This document shows, one piece after another, positions 49,501-61,969 of a stretch of DNA of 64,000 bases. The notes under the pieces were generated by a model that did not search any database, was not told where the DNA came from, and saw only the letters and a list, made by a program, of their open reading frames with translations. The translations under genes and the position numbers were made by a program. Numbering within the stretch: the stretch's first letter is position 1; the number at the start of each line of letters is the position of its first letter. Origin of the DNA: Oxyruncus cristatus (Eukaryota; Chordata; Aves; Passeriformes; Cotingidae); contig VXAY01007484.1 in the NCBI GenBank assembly GCA_013399855.1, forward strand, positions 1-64,000. The letters run 5' to 3'.

Positions 49501-52500
49501 TGAGAAGAGTGAATTGTTTTAACTTTACTCACTACCCTTTGGATCAGTTTGTACAGTTAAAATTTACAAATTAGACAGTCTTTGATACTTCGTTCAGTGT
49601 TCACTATTTCTAATTGCCAATTCTTGAAATATACTTGGAGTGTCTTTCTCTGTCTAATCACATGCTGGTTGATATCTGTTTCTACCCAAAGGATATATAC
49701 AATCGTTCCTTTAACAATATATCAATATATGAGTGACGAGGGGATAATGAAAAGTTTTAGGATAGATATTTCCAAACGATTCAGTCTCTCTCTCCTTTCT
49801 TTTCTCTTCTGATTTTCAGAAGTCTTCCCATCACTGTTCTGACCCCTTTCCTCCCTTCTCCCATGTGTACAAAGAGCTGTCAGGAAAATTACCTGTGACC
49901 AAACTTTTAAGAGCCTGCCTTGCCACAGAAAGTGAGCTTGGGCTCCTCCAGGGAGAAAAAATGCTGTTGTTACAGATGTTTCCCTACATCCCTCTGCATT
50001 AGCTCTATACACTTTTTTTCAGGGTAGAACTCAAGGGAGAAGACAAGAGGCAAGTCGCTCCCAAACATGAGGGGCAAGATTGAACTAGGTAAGAAAACAA
50101 CCTTTCACTTCTGCAAAAAATGTAATGCTTTTCACATTATTGTCAGAGAGAAAAGACAGAAAGGGTCTGGAATGCAGGAAAGAGAGAAAGAAAAAGACAA
50201 AGGGTTGAGAACATTTCTCTGTGCTTTCTCTTATTGCTGTATCAAAATATTGATCCTGGGCCCATCACCAAACTAAGTACTGATATTCTCAGGAAAAAAA
50301 AATTCTAAGAAAGAAAGAAAAAGAAACGATAAAGATAGAGTTCATAACTAAGGGAAAATCCCAGTTTTCTTGGTCTATGCAAGCCTAGGCTTAGTCTTTT
50401 TTATGTAGGGTTTGACTCTTATAGATGCCATAGACTTCTGAAAGACTTCCCTATAGGGCAAATTCCTGTTCTTCAGATAAAACAGATGCCTTCTTCCTAA
50501 AAAAATGCAGATACACTTTAATGTCTACAGATGTGTTTTCATTGACTCCACTTCCAAAGACATTCAAGTTTCACATAAACATTCCTTTTTCCAGAAGTTA
50601 CAAAGTAAAAAGTTGCTACTTAATCTCATGTTCAATGTGGTGTATTTTCTACATATATTGATGTTTAATCACTCATATTTGGAGGTATTTACTGTACCTT
50701 TTTTAGTGTATTATATGTGTCCATCTCATTATACCCTTATAAAATTACAAAACATATGAAACTTATGAAATGATTAATTTTGTTCTGCTCTAGAAACAGG
50801 GCTAAAGGTTTTGCACCATGGAGGAGACATGGTGTAAAAAGCAATTGAGTATAATCACTTGCAGGTAAATAACTGAATTACTATAGCATTTTTTATTTAT
50901 TCACCACATTTAGAAACTAGCTGGCATGTGTCTTGGCAGCAAGGAGCTGCTGCAGCAACAGCAGGTCAAAGCACGTTTCAAATGATTTCAAGATGCAACA
51001 CAGATTATTTCACTCCAATCTTTCAATGGCTGCATCTGACTATGTAGTCCTATGCCCCTGTAAAGCTCTCCGGCAAATTCATTGTCCTTTATTCTGTTTT
51101 AGATCACATATGTTCAGTATTTAATCTGTGAGCCTGCATTAAGCAAAGCTGTGAAAATTACAACAAAAACAAAAGGAATTAAATTTTAATATTATAATTT
51201 TTGTTGTTCGAGAATGACAAAATCATGTGGACTGTGTGCTTGCTTCTCTTTCACCTTCATGAAAAAGTGAATTTACAACAGTATGAAAAGTGGACTATTG
51301 TAGATTCTGTAATTTTTAATTGTTCATAGATGTAAAGATAGATTGAATTGACATTTCAGGAAGATGTTTATGTATGAGAGTGATTGAAAAGCATTTTTTG
51401 GTATTGGCATTTGTTAACCTGCATAGCAGGAAAATTCAATTTCCAGTGGCCTTTCCCATGTGTAGCCTTTAGAGACATTGAAGTCCATAAAGAAGAAATT
51501 ACAGAGCAATTTGGAAATTCAGCTGCAATAGACCAGCAGAACTGGATGATATTTACCAGAGAGTCCAGACAAAATGCAGTGAAACTGGCATTTACACAAT
51601 GTAACCTTAAAATCAAAGTACTCCTAGATGCAGAAAGGTCTTTCTAAGCTACCTCTTTCCTAGGAAACACAGTCCCAGGAAATGGTGAGGATGGAGGAGC
51701 AGAACCTGCATATTTCAGTGTTGTGTTTTCTAGTTTTCTTGCCTCTGTAGATACTATGAGTTTAATGGTAGTTGAAAAATCTACTTTCCAGCTCCTGTTT
51801 CAATCCATACTCTTCGATGTGTTCTCTAAATTTGGAGAAAGAGACAAAACAATAAGTAGATATTGAAGCAAAACAAAACAAAAAAACCCCTGGTTCATGT
51901 ATCTGTAATTTGTAAGATGTGATGATGGGATATGGAACTGGAGGTCAGTGCACAGGATGTATTTACTGCCCTGCTCTGCACAGACCTGGTGTGTGGAGAA
52001 CTATGAAAAATGGGTAACTGAAGTCCCAACAGTATTTTGCAAAAACTGGACAAATTTAAGGGTAAATATGTAGTCACAATAGCAGAAACACACAGAAAGG
52101 TTGTTCTTCACTTATGCTTCACGGCTCATGGAGTTTATCTGAATGTGTTTCTGAAAGTGCCTCTGGAAATGCTGGAGTATACCAGGGTGGAGAAGGCCTA
52201 TCTGCTGTAGGCACACTGTATCTGGCCCATTAAAAAGTCAGGATACTCATTATCACCAGGAAAAAGATTTGCAGTTTTATTGTCCTTTTTCATTTTCAAT
52301 TTCACTGGCAAGTAGTTGTTAATATTGAGTGAAAGAAGTTGTTCAAGTTGTTGTACTAAATCTTCAAGGCTTTCAGTACACCCTCCTACAGTTTGTAAAG
52401 CTGCTATAATTCTAATTAGCATCATTGTTGGCACAACTTATCAATGGAGATGCCAGAGACTGACAGCTGGTTCTTACAGAAGACTGGTATAGAAAAGCAT

Positions 52501-55345
52501 TTATATACATGGTTAATTTTAACCATCATAATTTTAACCCTGTGTATGAGTCAAGATCTGTACCAGGAGAAGCTTGCTGGATCAGAGGAAGATTACTAGT
52601 AGACTGAAAAACCTGGAAATCTTAGTGATTTCAAAGATTTCTCCCTCAGAAAAGAACTCTCTCTGATAAGCCATATACATCTGCAGGAAAACTTAAACAT
52701 CATGTCTATGATTTTTTCTTTTAATTATTATTAGGTAGACGGGTGATTGTAGAACTTAAAATCTCTTCTTTCTTGACTGTAAAGGTATTTGGCTTATTTT
52801 CTTAAAGCTGGTACTCACACTCCCAAAAGTATCTGGTTCATACAACCACAGATTTACAGGACTTGTGGCGTAAAAGGAATTTTTTTCTTGCTTCCCTGCC
52901 ATTTAGACCATGCAGCATGGCACTGGTCCCACTACATTGTATGGTTGCCACTGACCTCCTCAAACAGTGTCTGCAATGGTAATATAAACTAAGGGCAGAA
53001 TTTAAGTTTCTGATGGTTTATTTATAATTTTGGTTGCCCAATCAAAGGTAAGATACCAAAATGCAAAGTGTTTTTCATTCTATTCAGCAAAATCCTGTTA
53101 TTTTTTGATTTGACAGGAATGTGTGAGTGCGGATATTTTCTGAATATTACCACACTGAAAACTTTCAAAAATAGTTTGATATTGAGAATTCTAATACTAA
53201 AGATAGTCTAAGACCAGTAAGATCATCTAAATCCTATATTGTCTGGGAAGAAATATGTCTAAATTTACAGCCACAATTTTAACACTATTAAATCTAAACT
53301 GAAAATCTCATTCCAGGTAATTCTAATTCTTAACTTTAAATTCTAGTTTAAATCTAATTCAGACTTTCCTGTTTCATCCATTCTAACATAACCTCTAGAA
53401 AGTAAAGAAATAATAAACATTAGTGGATTAATATTGAAAGCCTATTAAGAGAGCTGGCTCACACTTAAAAAGCAATTTAGTGTTTCATAACTGGAATTGG
53501 AATTAGTAATATTTGCCATTGGGAATGAGCTTTTGCTTCTTCAAATCTAATTTCAACATACAAAATATGCAACTCTTTCTATATCAAATGCAAATAAGTT
53601 ACACAATTTAAGCTCTGAATGTAATGAAAAAGACATTTTGAAGTCTTAATTATAATTATATTCCATAGCTTCAAATAAAGCTTTGTGCAAAACTTAACTC
53701 AGACTGATTTGGATTTGTTTCTGGTCATCAACACTGCTGTTTCTTCGCGGGGGAGGACTTTCTGCTTGTTTGTTTGTTTTGCTTCAATATGAAACTCAAC
53801 AAAGAGATACATTTGACATTTTGTCTGAAGTCAAAAGCCACTTGAAACAAAAGCTTCCTCTGGTTTCTGTTCAGATCACTCCTTCAGTTTATGAGCTTAC
53901 CCTTCTTTCAAGTGAGACAATTTTGGAAACAAAGGTAGTACTATAAATGCCTAGCCAGATATAGAGATTCACAAGGAAATAAACGCTCCACCATTTTTCT
54001 AACATATTTCTGCTATAGTAGTCCCACGAACTCACCCATACTATTCATAACACATTAAGGCTTTTTAGTAGAGTCTGTATCAGTGAGGATAAAGCTTTTT
54101 TTCAGGCACCAAAGTGACCCCTAAATATTTGGTAGGAAAGCAACCAGGTAATACCTTTTTCTAGTAATTTTGTCCAAAGCTTTGTCTACAAACAAATTCC
54201 TGGAGATAAAGTCTTGTTATTTTTTTTTTTTTTTGGGGGGGGGGCGGTTCGTTAGTTTTATTTTATGGTTCTATTTTTACTCTTCTCAGATTCTATTTAA
54301 TTTGAACCTAATGCTGCAGAACCATGGACTGGGACTACTCTTTTCTACCTACAAGCATTGACCATTAGGATTTTAGTCAGAATTTCACTCATTCTTTATC
54401 ATTTCTCCCCTACATGTTATGTACTACATTGGGTTCAAGGCAAAGGAAAATTAGTCCTTGTATGATTTATGCTTGTACAGGGACAGATTGTCCTCTGGTG
54501 TAGCTCTATGGTTACTGACAGAGAGATGCCAATTTAGCCTGCTGAGGATGTGACTTCCTGCAGTCAGCAAGGAGGTAACTGTAAGCAAGATGACTTTCAG
54601 GAAGAATTGTAAGCATTCATCATGTAAGAGTGTCTTTGTGAGATTAAAACAGGAAGAATGTATCATTTTAATGTTTATGTTTTCTTCAGTCTCCAATATC
54701 TGTACTTCTCAAGATTGTCTCTCTGCATATAAACACATATCCATGTATTCGTATCCAAATATGCTTATAAACAAATATCATGTCTGAAATGATCTAAAAA
54801 TACTGACATGAATGACAACCCCAGAGGGAAAATAACAAAGAGACTGAAGAGGTCTGTATCCTGAATCTCCATATAATCTCATTATTGTAACCTAGAAAAC
54901 AGTGAAGGAGCATTGTCTCCAGAGAATATCAGCAGAGTATGAAATTGGGCAGGTTATACAGTAAGTTTTTCACTTCTTTACGGTGCTACACTGTCTTGGC
55001 ATCTACACACCGTTTTTCTTATGTGTTTCCTCAAGTAAGCAATTATTTAAAGAACTTATTTAAAAATAACAACTGTTGTGTAATACTAACACAAAGCAAC
55101 TTACCGTTTTATGTTACATTTTATGTATGTAAGGAAAACAAGATGGCTTTAGAAACATGTCTTTTTCCTAATTGTGATTTTAGTTTTTCTCTTTTTTTAA
55201 TGCAAGTATTATACACAATAGGAGGAGAGAAGTCAAAGCAATTAATCAGAGGAGTGTCTGATAGCAAAAGATCAATCATGAAAAAAGGAAAGTTACAAAA
55301 GAAAGAGTTTGATGAAGAAGGGCCAGCTCCTCATCTTTTTCTTTT
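43525..55345. other. Long stretch of mostly unique DNA
   Basis: Almost 12 kb with no CR1 or LTR words that I recognise and no supported gene. Open frames of 60-96 codons occur on both strands but show no known domain. Noted inside: a T15-G10 homopolymer junction (54220-54244), a less AT-rich unique block (about 45830-46400), and a minus-strand frame at 52198-52434 discussed under findings. The lack of recent insertions over this length is compatible with constrained noncoding DNA. Confidence 0.45.
54220..54244 (+). repeat. T15-G10 homopolymer junction
   Basis: Fifteen T followed directly by ten G, then CGG. This is read from the sequence. Such junctions are prone to length error in replication and in sequencing. 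Confidence 0.85.
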
Positions 55346-55416
55346 TGTCATGGTTTTAGCCATGGTTTTAACCATCTTCTACCCTAAAACTGAGGGAGAT
55401 GGGCTAAACCATGACA
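55346..55416 (-). mobile_element. 71-bp fold-back mini-LTR with target-site duplication
   Basis: The element starts TGTCATGGTTTTAGCC and ends GGGCTAAACCATGACA, so it has imperfect 16-bp terminal inverted repeats with the TG...CA ends of a retroviral LTR. It is flanked by CTTTT on both sides (55341-55345 and 55417-55421), a 5-bp duplication as made by ERVL-type integrases. Read on the minus strand, its first 49 bases match the LTR start at 63816 at about 43 of 49 positions. After that it turns into an inverted copy of its own beginning. It is therefore best explained as an internally deleted solo LTR. A miniature DNA transposon is the alternative. Confidence 0.75.
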
Positions 55417-58400
55417 CTTTTTAGTCTCTATATGAAACAGAAAAAGGAATACTTTCACTTAAAAGTTTAAATGAATAATTTAGCAACCAAAGGGTAAAAT
55501 GGCAGAAAGTCTCACAGTAAATTATAGTAATTGAAAAATGTTAAACAGTCACACTTTTCCCAAGAAAGAAAAAAAGATTTAAAAAAAGGTTGCAACTCTT
55601 TGAGATATATATGCAAAGTCCCATGCTCGGATTAAATCACAGGAACATGTGAAAAAGTGTTTAATCATTTTAAACAAGTCTAGTAGGCATATGTTGCTTT
55701 CATAAAAGGCACACAATAGCTGGCATCCCTTGGTGATTCCTACTCTGCTAAGAATGAGAACAGTTTGAATGCATATGAAGATCAAACCAGCCTCACATCT
55801 CTAGAAGTGGTGGGTGAAGGTTAGAAAATGTAGACAGAGCAGTGAAGGAGAGCAACAAAGCTGTTGTACGTGCTGCCAGGCAAAGGTTTTATAAGCTCAG
55901 TGTGAGACTTATTGGTATTTACTTCACAAGCAGAGTTGTGAATTGCAAAGGAAAGCATGCCCCAGAGATGCTGTAGAGGAAAAGTTTCAAACCAGAGTAT
56001 GCCTGGAAAAGAAAAAGTACGATTCAGTGGGAAATGCGCTAAGTTTGATATATCTGATCACAGTTCTGTGTTCAGTCACAGACTTTCTGCTTCATCAGAT
56101 CAAATGTAAGGATTAAATTCTTGAGACAGACATATTTAGATACAAAAATACGGAATCTGCATATGAAACTTGTAGTATCCACAGTTCTCTAACTGGAAGT
56201 GCATAATGTTGCCTAAATCCTTAGAATAACTTTTGCATGTCTTTGTACCAACAAATTCTCAAAACTTTTTCCCAGCTGGCCTTCATATGTGTAAGAACTA
56301 ATAATTATCACAGCCACACTTCGTTTTCTTCCTCCTGTACCTCCACCCACTCCAAAACACTATCATAGAACGCATCACCTTCATTGTCTCCCCAGAGGTC
56401 AGAATTTCAGTTTCATGCTCCTTCCCTTCATGAATGGATGTTCTTCTGACTCTGAGCTGAATGCCTTAGCTAACAGCCTTCTTGTAACACCAGTGAGAAG
56501 CCAACACTTATTATGCAGACAATTCTAGGAGTTAAAACACTTGTTTTTAAAAGGATACAGAGGAAATGGTGGTCTAGCCAGGGGAATATAACCATAAAGT
56601 AACTAGTAAAGCTGCTTGCAGATAAGCAGTTGCTCTTGATACTAAGTGTATTATAATAATTACGAAATATGTTTATCTCAATTAAAGAATGTAATTCTGA
56701 TTGTGTAAAAAGTTGTCTATTCTAACTGCTTACATAGCTTACAACTCCAGTTCAGAATATGAATATACTTTGCATCATGTGATTCAAGAATTTTGACTTG
56801 TTGCATTTGGTGTGTGTCACAAAGAGAAAGAGCAGTGCTTTTCAAATGGGAAAAATCTTCCCAGAAAAAGGAAAAAAAAAACAAACATGAAATGCTTGCT
56901 CTGGTACACAAAGTTACCTGTGAAGGAACACTGTAAGGCATATGAGCTTGCTATGACTGGAATCCAAATTCTCAGATGAAGACTCTAAGTAATGAAAGGC
57001 AGAAGATGTTCTGTGAGGGAAAGACAGAGCATATCCAGCAGCAAATTGGGTTAGCTATGGTGCTTATATGGCAGCACCTAACCCAACAGAGAGATGAATA
57101 AGACCCAGCTAGAAGTCTGGGATCAGGAGATAAATGCACAGTAACAGCATTATGCCAGCTTTGAAAAACTGCACTGATAAAAATTTTTATGATAGCTATT
57201 TCATGTAGAGGCTCATCTTACAAAGCTTACTTACAATTAAGGTAAGCTGGAAAAAGAAAATCTGTCAGCCTTTCAGTTTTGAGTGATATTTAATAGCAGA
57301 AAATTGTTATTGTTTTGTGTAAATCTGTACTTCTTTTGTTCTGTCTCAATGGAAAATAGATGATTTTCTCAGTCTTTTACCAGCTCTTGGATTTTTAAAC
57401 TTTTTCTTGCTTCATGGTGCTCAAATAATTAAACTATGAATCACACTATCTTGCAGCCATCTGGGATTCTGGGAGGCAATTAATGAAAAATTGAGCAGAG
57501 TCCGGGGAGGGTCTTCAGGGAGCTTGTCTCCAAAACAATTGGTCTGTTGTCCGAAGCTTTTGGTCCAAGATGGTGTGAACTTCCCCACGCCAAAAAGGGT
57601 AAGATTTTTTCAAGGTTGGTAGTGCCAAAAATTTGATCCTTTTGAGCTATCACAAAGGGGTAATGTTCAATAATATTATTTACAGTAAGTAATGGAGAAA
57701 TACTTTCTTTTCACTCCTTTTTTTTTTTCATTTGTTTTTCTTTTAATATTTGGGACATAAGAATTTGAGAATAGGATATTAGATAATACCATAAATCCAG
57801 ATTGTTATTCCTTAATCTCTTACCAAAATAGTCACATTGGAAGTGTGTGGGGGTTCCATCTCTTATGAAAACATGTATTATTGAAAAACATCACAATTGA
57901 AATATGTCAACCAAATTTAAAAGGCACTGGCTTTTAACTGAACATAAATTCTACCAGTAGAGACCAGTACGTATGGAGAATATTAAAAATGAGAAAAAAA
58001 TAATAATAATTAAAAAAAGGTAGCTGCTATCATAGCATTAGGGTGCATTGTAATTTGTGAAGTCTGAAAGTACTCTTTCAATGGCAATATAGAAATAAAA
58101 TAAAATATAATTATTTGGGTCAATCTGTGGAGATGTAAACAAAGCTGAAGAAATTAAAATAAATGAATAATGTCCTAGAAACATTGTACAAATTCCAGAG
58201 GTCTGAACTATCTCTAACACCCTTCAGATCAAAGCCACCTCTGCTATATTTCTGAACAGAAAAAGCAAAATCTCTAATTGAAAGTAATTAATTGGGAAAA
58301 ATCTCTGCAATAGTCCCTATTTTGGAGCAATTATGGCTAGCGGATCACTCAGGAAAGCAGGTGTAAACTTGAATTGGTAGGGGATATTTCAGAGTTTTCT

Positions 58401-60645
58401 TTTCTTGTTAATAAAGCAAAAGCCATCACACATATTTTAAAGGTTTTCAAGATCTAAGTGGAAAGATCCTTGTGATGAGCAGCTATTTAAATTGTTCTTT
58501 TTTAGTTCTTAATTAACAAAATAATATCTGAGTACAGATTCCATTAAGAGAAGTCTGTTGCTCATTTTTTAACAGAAACAAGACAGTAAGGCCTTGGAAT
58601 ATTTAGTCTTCCTGGAGGTTGTAATAGTACACATTTACAGCAAGTTCAGGAGTTATAAGGTTCACCAGTTAAGCTGAAAGTAAAACATGTTTGTTGGGCT
58701 CTAAAAATAGTGTTATGATGACCAACTTGTGTTTTAAAATAATTTTTTTTTTTTTGGATGTCAAAGCATTCTTGATAACAATTTGCAGACTGCTGCCTCC
58801 TGTGTTAAGCATAAGAAACAAATTATTTTGTAGGCATACAATTATATTTATGACTATCAGTTAATAGACAAGGATTGCTTTAAGTTTTCAGGTGTTTTAA
58901 AAGAAGTAGCATTTGCTGTGCACGTTGGTAAATGCTTTGCAATAGTTTTTGTGATTATTCTGCATGTATTATAAATAATGTCACCACTGTATCTTGTACT
59001 CCTACACAGCCATCATGATAAGATCAGTTCAAACACTTCCCAACTGCTTTGTATTCTGCCTGTCTGGACAGGGAACCCAGCAGAGCTGAAATGAATGTTT
59101 ACATTAGTGTTGCATTAGTCTGACTTGACTACACTGCAAAGCATGGATCTCTTTATTATCTTTTGTTATGGACAAAGGTAAAAAGTATTGATTTTAGGTG
59201 CCGTGTAGATATTAAAAAACCTTAAACAACAAATAAAAATGTTTATTTTAAAATGCTGCATTCAGTATAAATTTGTTGGCCATTTGGATTATATTGATTT
59301 TTTTTTTCCTGAAGAGAAGTCTAGTTTCGGCAAGAACTTTAAAGCATGGGCAAAAGTAATTGTCTCAAAACCCAAAATTCTTGGATAATTTTTGAAGCCA
59401 CTGAATACAATATACACAACTTTTTTTAGTTTTTATTACCAAAAAAAATGAAATTTGCACTACAGATTATTTAATGAACAAAATAAATTAAATATATGGT
59501 ATTGGAGAAGAAAAAATGTGTATACATATTGTTTATCAAATTATTATAATTGTCACTTGTTTTCTTTGCTGCAAATTACCCTTTTCAGAATATAAATAAT
59601 GCCCTCACAGAGTTATTCTGACCATGGTAGCAATATCCATAACGAATGCCAAATCAAGAGTAAATCATTAGATTAATGTTAGTGTAAAAATGACGCAATG
59701 CGAAATTGAACGCGCCGTTAAATTGTTTATATTTTACACATTTCTGGGGGTAAAAACCCCTTTTCTTTTCTTGCTATATCTGCCATGTATATCTCCTAGT
59801 TTGCTAGAAATAAAAAAAAAAAAAATAACTTTTTAAAATTTATTTTTATACCACAGGTTGAATATCAGCATTTCTGAACAATAACAGAAATTACAAAACG
59901 TTGAGAATTTCAACCTTAAGTGCCTTTCATGAACTTAAATTTTGTTTATGTCATTCCCTTTTATTTGTTTTGTGGGATAGCTTAGAGTAAGCAAGAAATT
60001 GAACAATAAGGACTAGATAACTTCAGGAAACACTAGATAATTAAAATTATATGTTTCCTTCAAGTAATCATACAGGTAAAACCATGCTTTGTGGAGAAAA
60101 TGACTGCCCTCAAATCATGATAATTTCTAGTATCCACCTAATTGCAATGTAAGGATCAAACGAAAATCAAAATTCAGCCTGCAGGGTATTATAATTATAT
60201 TATTTGATCATATCAAGACAATATTCCCTTTCTTTCAATTTCTGTTTCATGTACTTTAAAAAGTGGTAGCAAATACCTATGCCTTTTGAAAGTGATAAAT
60301 AATTTCCAAATAAATGGACTTTGATATGCCAAAAAAGTCAGGAAAATGGGTTGGAAAATTTTCAAGATATGACAAGAACTTTTAAGCCCTGGTTCTGCTG
60401 AAGGTAAATATTATGTTAGACTCTCTGGAGAATTGTAGTCATAACTGCATTCCTAAGTCACCACTTATGCAGAACAGAGTTTTTAAAGCAGCTTAGATGA
60501 GAATCAGGTGAAATACGGTAGAGATATAAATGAAATATGACAAATCTTATTTAAAACAAACAAACAAAACCAAAAAACCCTTGGCCACAAGTCTGAGATT
60601 TTTTATTAAAGGCTATGAAGGCAAGGTACCGATATATTCAGTGTT
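55417..60645. other. Mostly unique AT-rich DNA, possible noncoding constraint
   Basis: About 5.2 kb without recognisable repeats or genes. Frames such as 56717-56941 and 58038-58220 (minus) lack domains. A CpG cluster with a C/EBP-ATF-like site lies at 59691-59720 (separate entry). Confidence 0.45.
59691..59720. promoter_or_regulatory. CpG cluster with C/EBP-ATF-like site
   Basis: TGACGCAAT (59691-59699) fits the composite C/EBP-ATF half-site pattern, and AACGCGCCGTT (59710-59720) has 4-bp palindromic arms. Five CpGs fall within about 25 bp in an otherwise AT-rich, CpG-poor setting. A GGGG...CCCC hairpin follows at 59746-59760. Function is inference only. Confidence 0.25.
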
Positions 60646-61090
60646 GGGTTCCCAGTATATGAAAAACATTGACAAACTGGAGGGAATTCAAGGAAGACCA
60701 TGAAGATTGTGAGGTCTAGAACACTTTTCCTGTGAGGAGAAGCTGGTGGAGCTGGGCTTGGTCAACCAGGAGCAAGATGGCTTCAGACAAGATAACAACA
60801 GCCCCCAGTATACCTACAATGAATAATCAAAATGTTAGATCCATTCTCTTCATACAAGACAGTGGACACAAGTACACACATGAGTGGTCCTGACTGGCTA
60901 TACAGAGCAGATTGTTTCCCATGAGCAGTGTCAAGCCATGGCACAGATTGCCAAGAGAGGCAGTGCAGTGTCTCCATCCTTCACGGTTTTCAGGACATGA
61001 TTGAACACAAACTGGTCCAACCCCAGAGCAGATCCTGCTGTGAGAAGGAGCTTGAACCAGAGACTTTCTGAGAACCCTTCCAGCCTGTTA
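60646..61090 (+). mobile_element. CR1 LINE, 3' fragment
   Basis: Order of words: GTGAGGAGAAGCTGGTGGAG, CTGGGCTTGGTCAACCAGGA, GCACAGATTGCCAAGAGAGG, AGTGTCTCCATCCTTCACGG, TTTTCAGGACATGATTGAAC, then GAACCCTTCCAGCCTG. This is the CR1 3' region. The tail octamers are lost. Frames on both strands (60783-60977, 60931-61149 minus; 61001-61189 plus) are shadows. Confidence 0.85.
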
Positions 61091-61969
61091 TGCAGTGACT
61101 TTCCTGAACAGATATCTTTTAAATGTATAAAGTACTGTGAAGCGCACAAAAAATACTGTAAATTAAATCAGACAGGGCAATTCATGTAAAAAAATACAAA
61201 TAAAATATGTAGGTATTTCCTGCTTTTCTTGATTAAGTCTACAGCCTCTGAAAGATTGAGATCTCAAATCTTAAGAGATTTCAAACTATGGCATGTCTCC
61301 ATCTTTAACAGGAGAGAAGAGGTGGCCTTGAAACGAGTATTCAACAGCCCTAGACATGACCCTTGCTCTGTTCAAGTTAATAGTTCCCTGAAGCTATTCC
61401 TTTATACAAGCATTTCCTGATGTCATTTACCAATATGTCTGTGGAATTAATTGAACAAAAAGACTCAGGGTCTTGTTCAAAGCTGATTTTTTTTTTACAG
61501 AATGTTATGGTGTCATTATCAAGGGTAATGTAATGCAAATTGATGGATCTTTGCTGCAAAGAAAGAATTATGTGGGAATTTAAGGAAAAAAAAAAACAAA
61601 TAAAAACAACTCTGCTATTCTTATTCAATAAAGCATGAAATGGAGCCCTAGAAAGAGCAGATGAATGTATGCTGCTACTATCTGAAAGCAATGACTTCTA
61701 TAAAGCTTACATCATGAATAACAGGTGTTATTTGGAAGAGGGAATAGTAGGTGAAGTTTAATACAAGAATGTTAATTACTCACGATGGTATTCAAATATA
61801 AACATTTTTAGTCTCCCTCTTTATCATCAAGGGAAAGAGGTTGATAAATGTCTGAACCATGGTACTCAGATAAGTTATCTACTTACACTCCAGTCTCTCC
61901 ATTTTATTTTTCCATTCACCTTTCACCCTAGTGAATTTAGAATCAGAAAACACCTCATCATAGCATAAA
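61091..61969. other. Spacer between convergent CR1 fragments
   Basis: AT-rich, with no recognised feature. Frames at 61229-61420 (plus) and 61377-61691 (minus) have no known domain. Confidence 0.5.

Noticed and set aside
49722..50012. 96-codon minus-strand frame rich in Arg/Glu
   Set aside because: Composition follows the CT-rich plus strand (TTCTCTCC words). No domain and no splice support.
54939..55424. 161-codon plus-strand open frame
   Set aside because: It runs from AT-rich DNA into the mini-LTR and has no domain, codon pattern or splice context that I can support.
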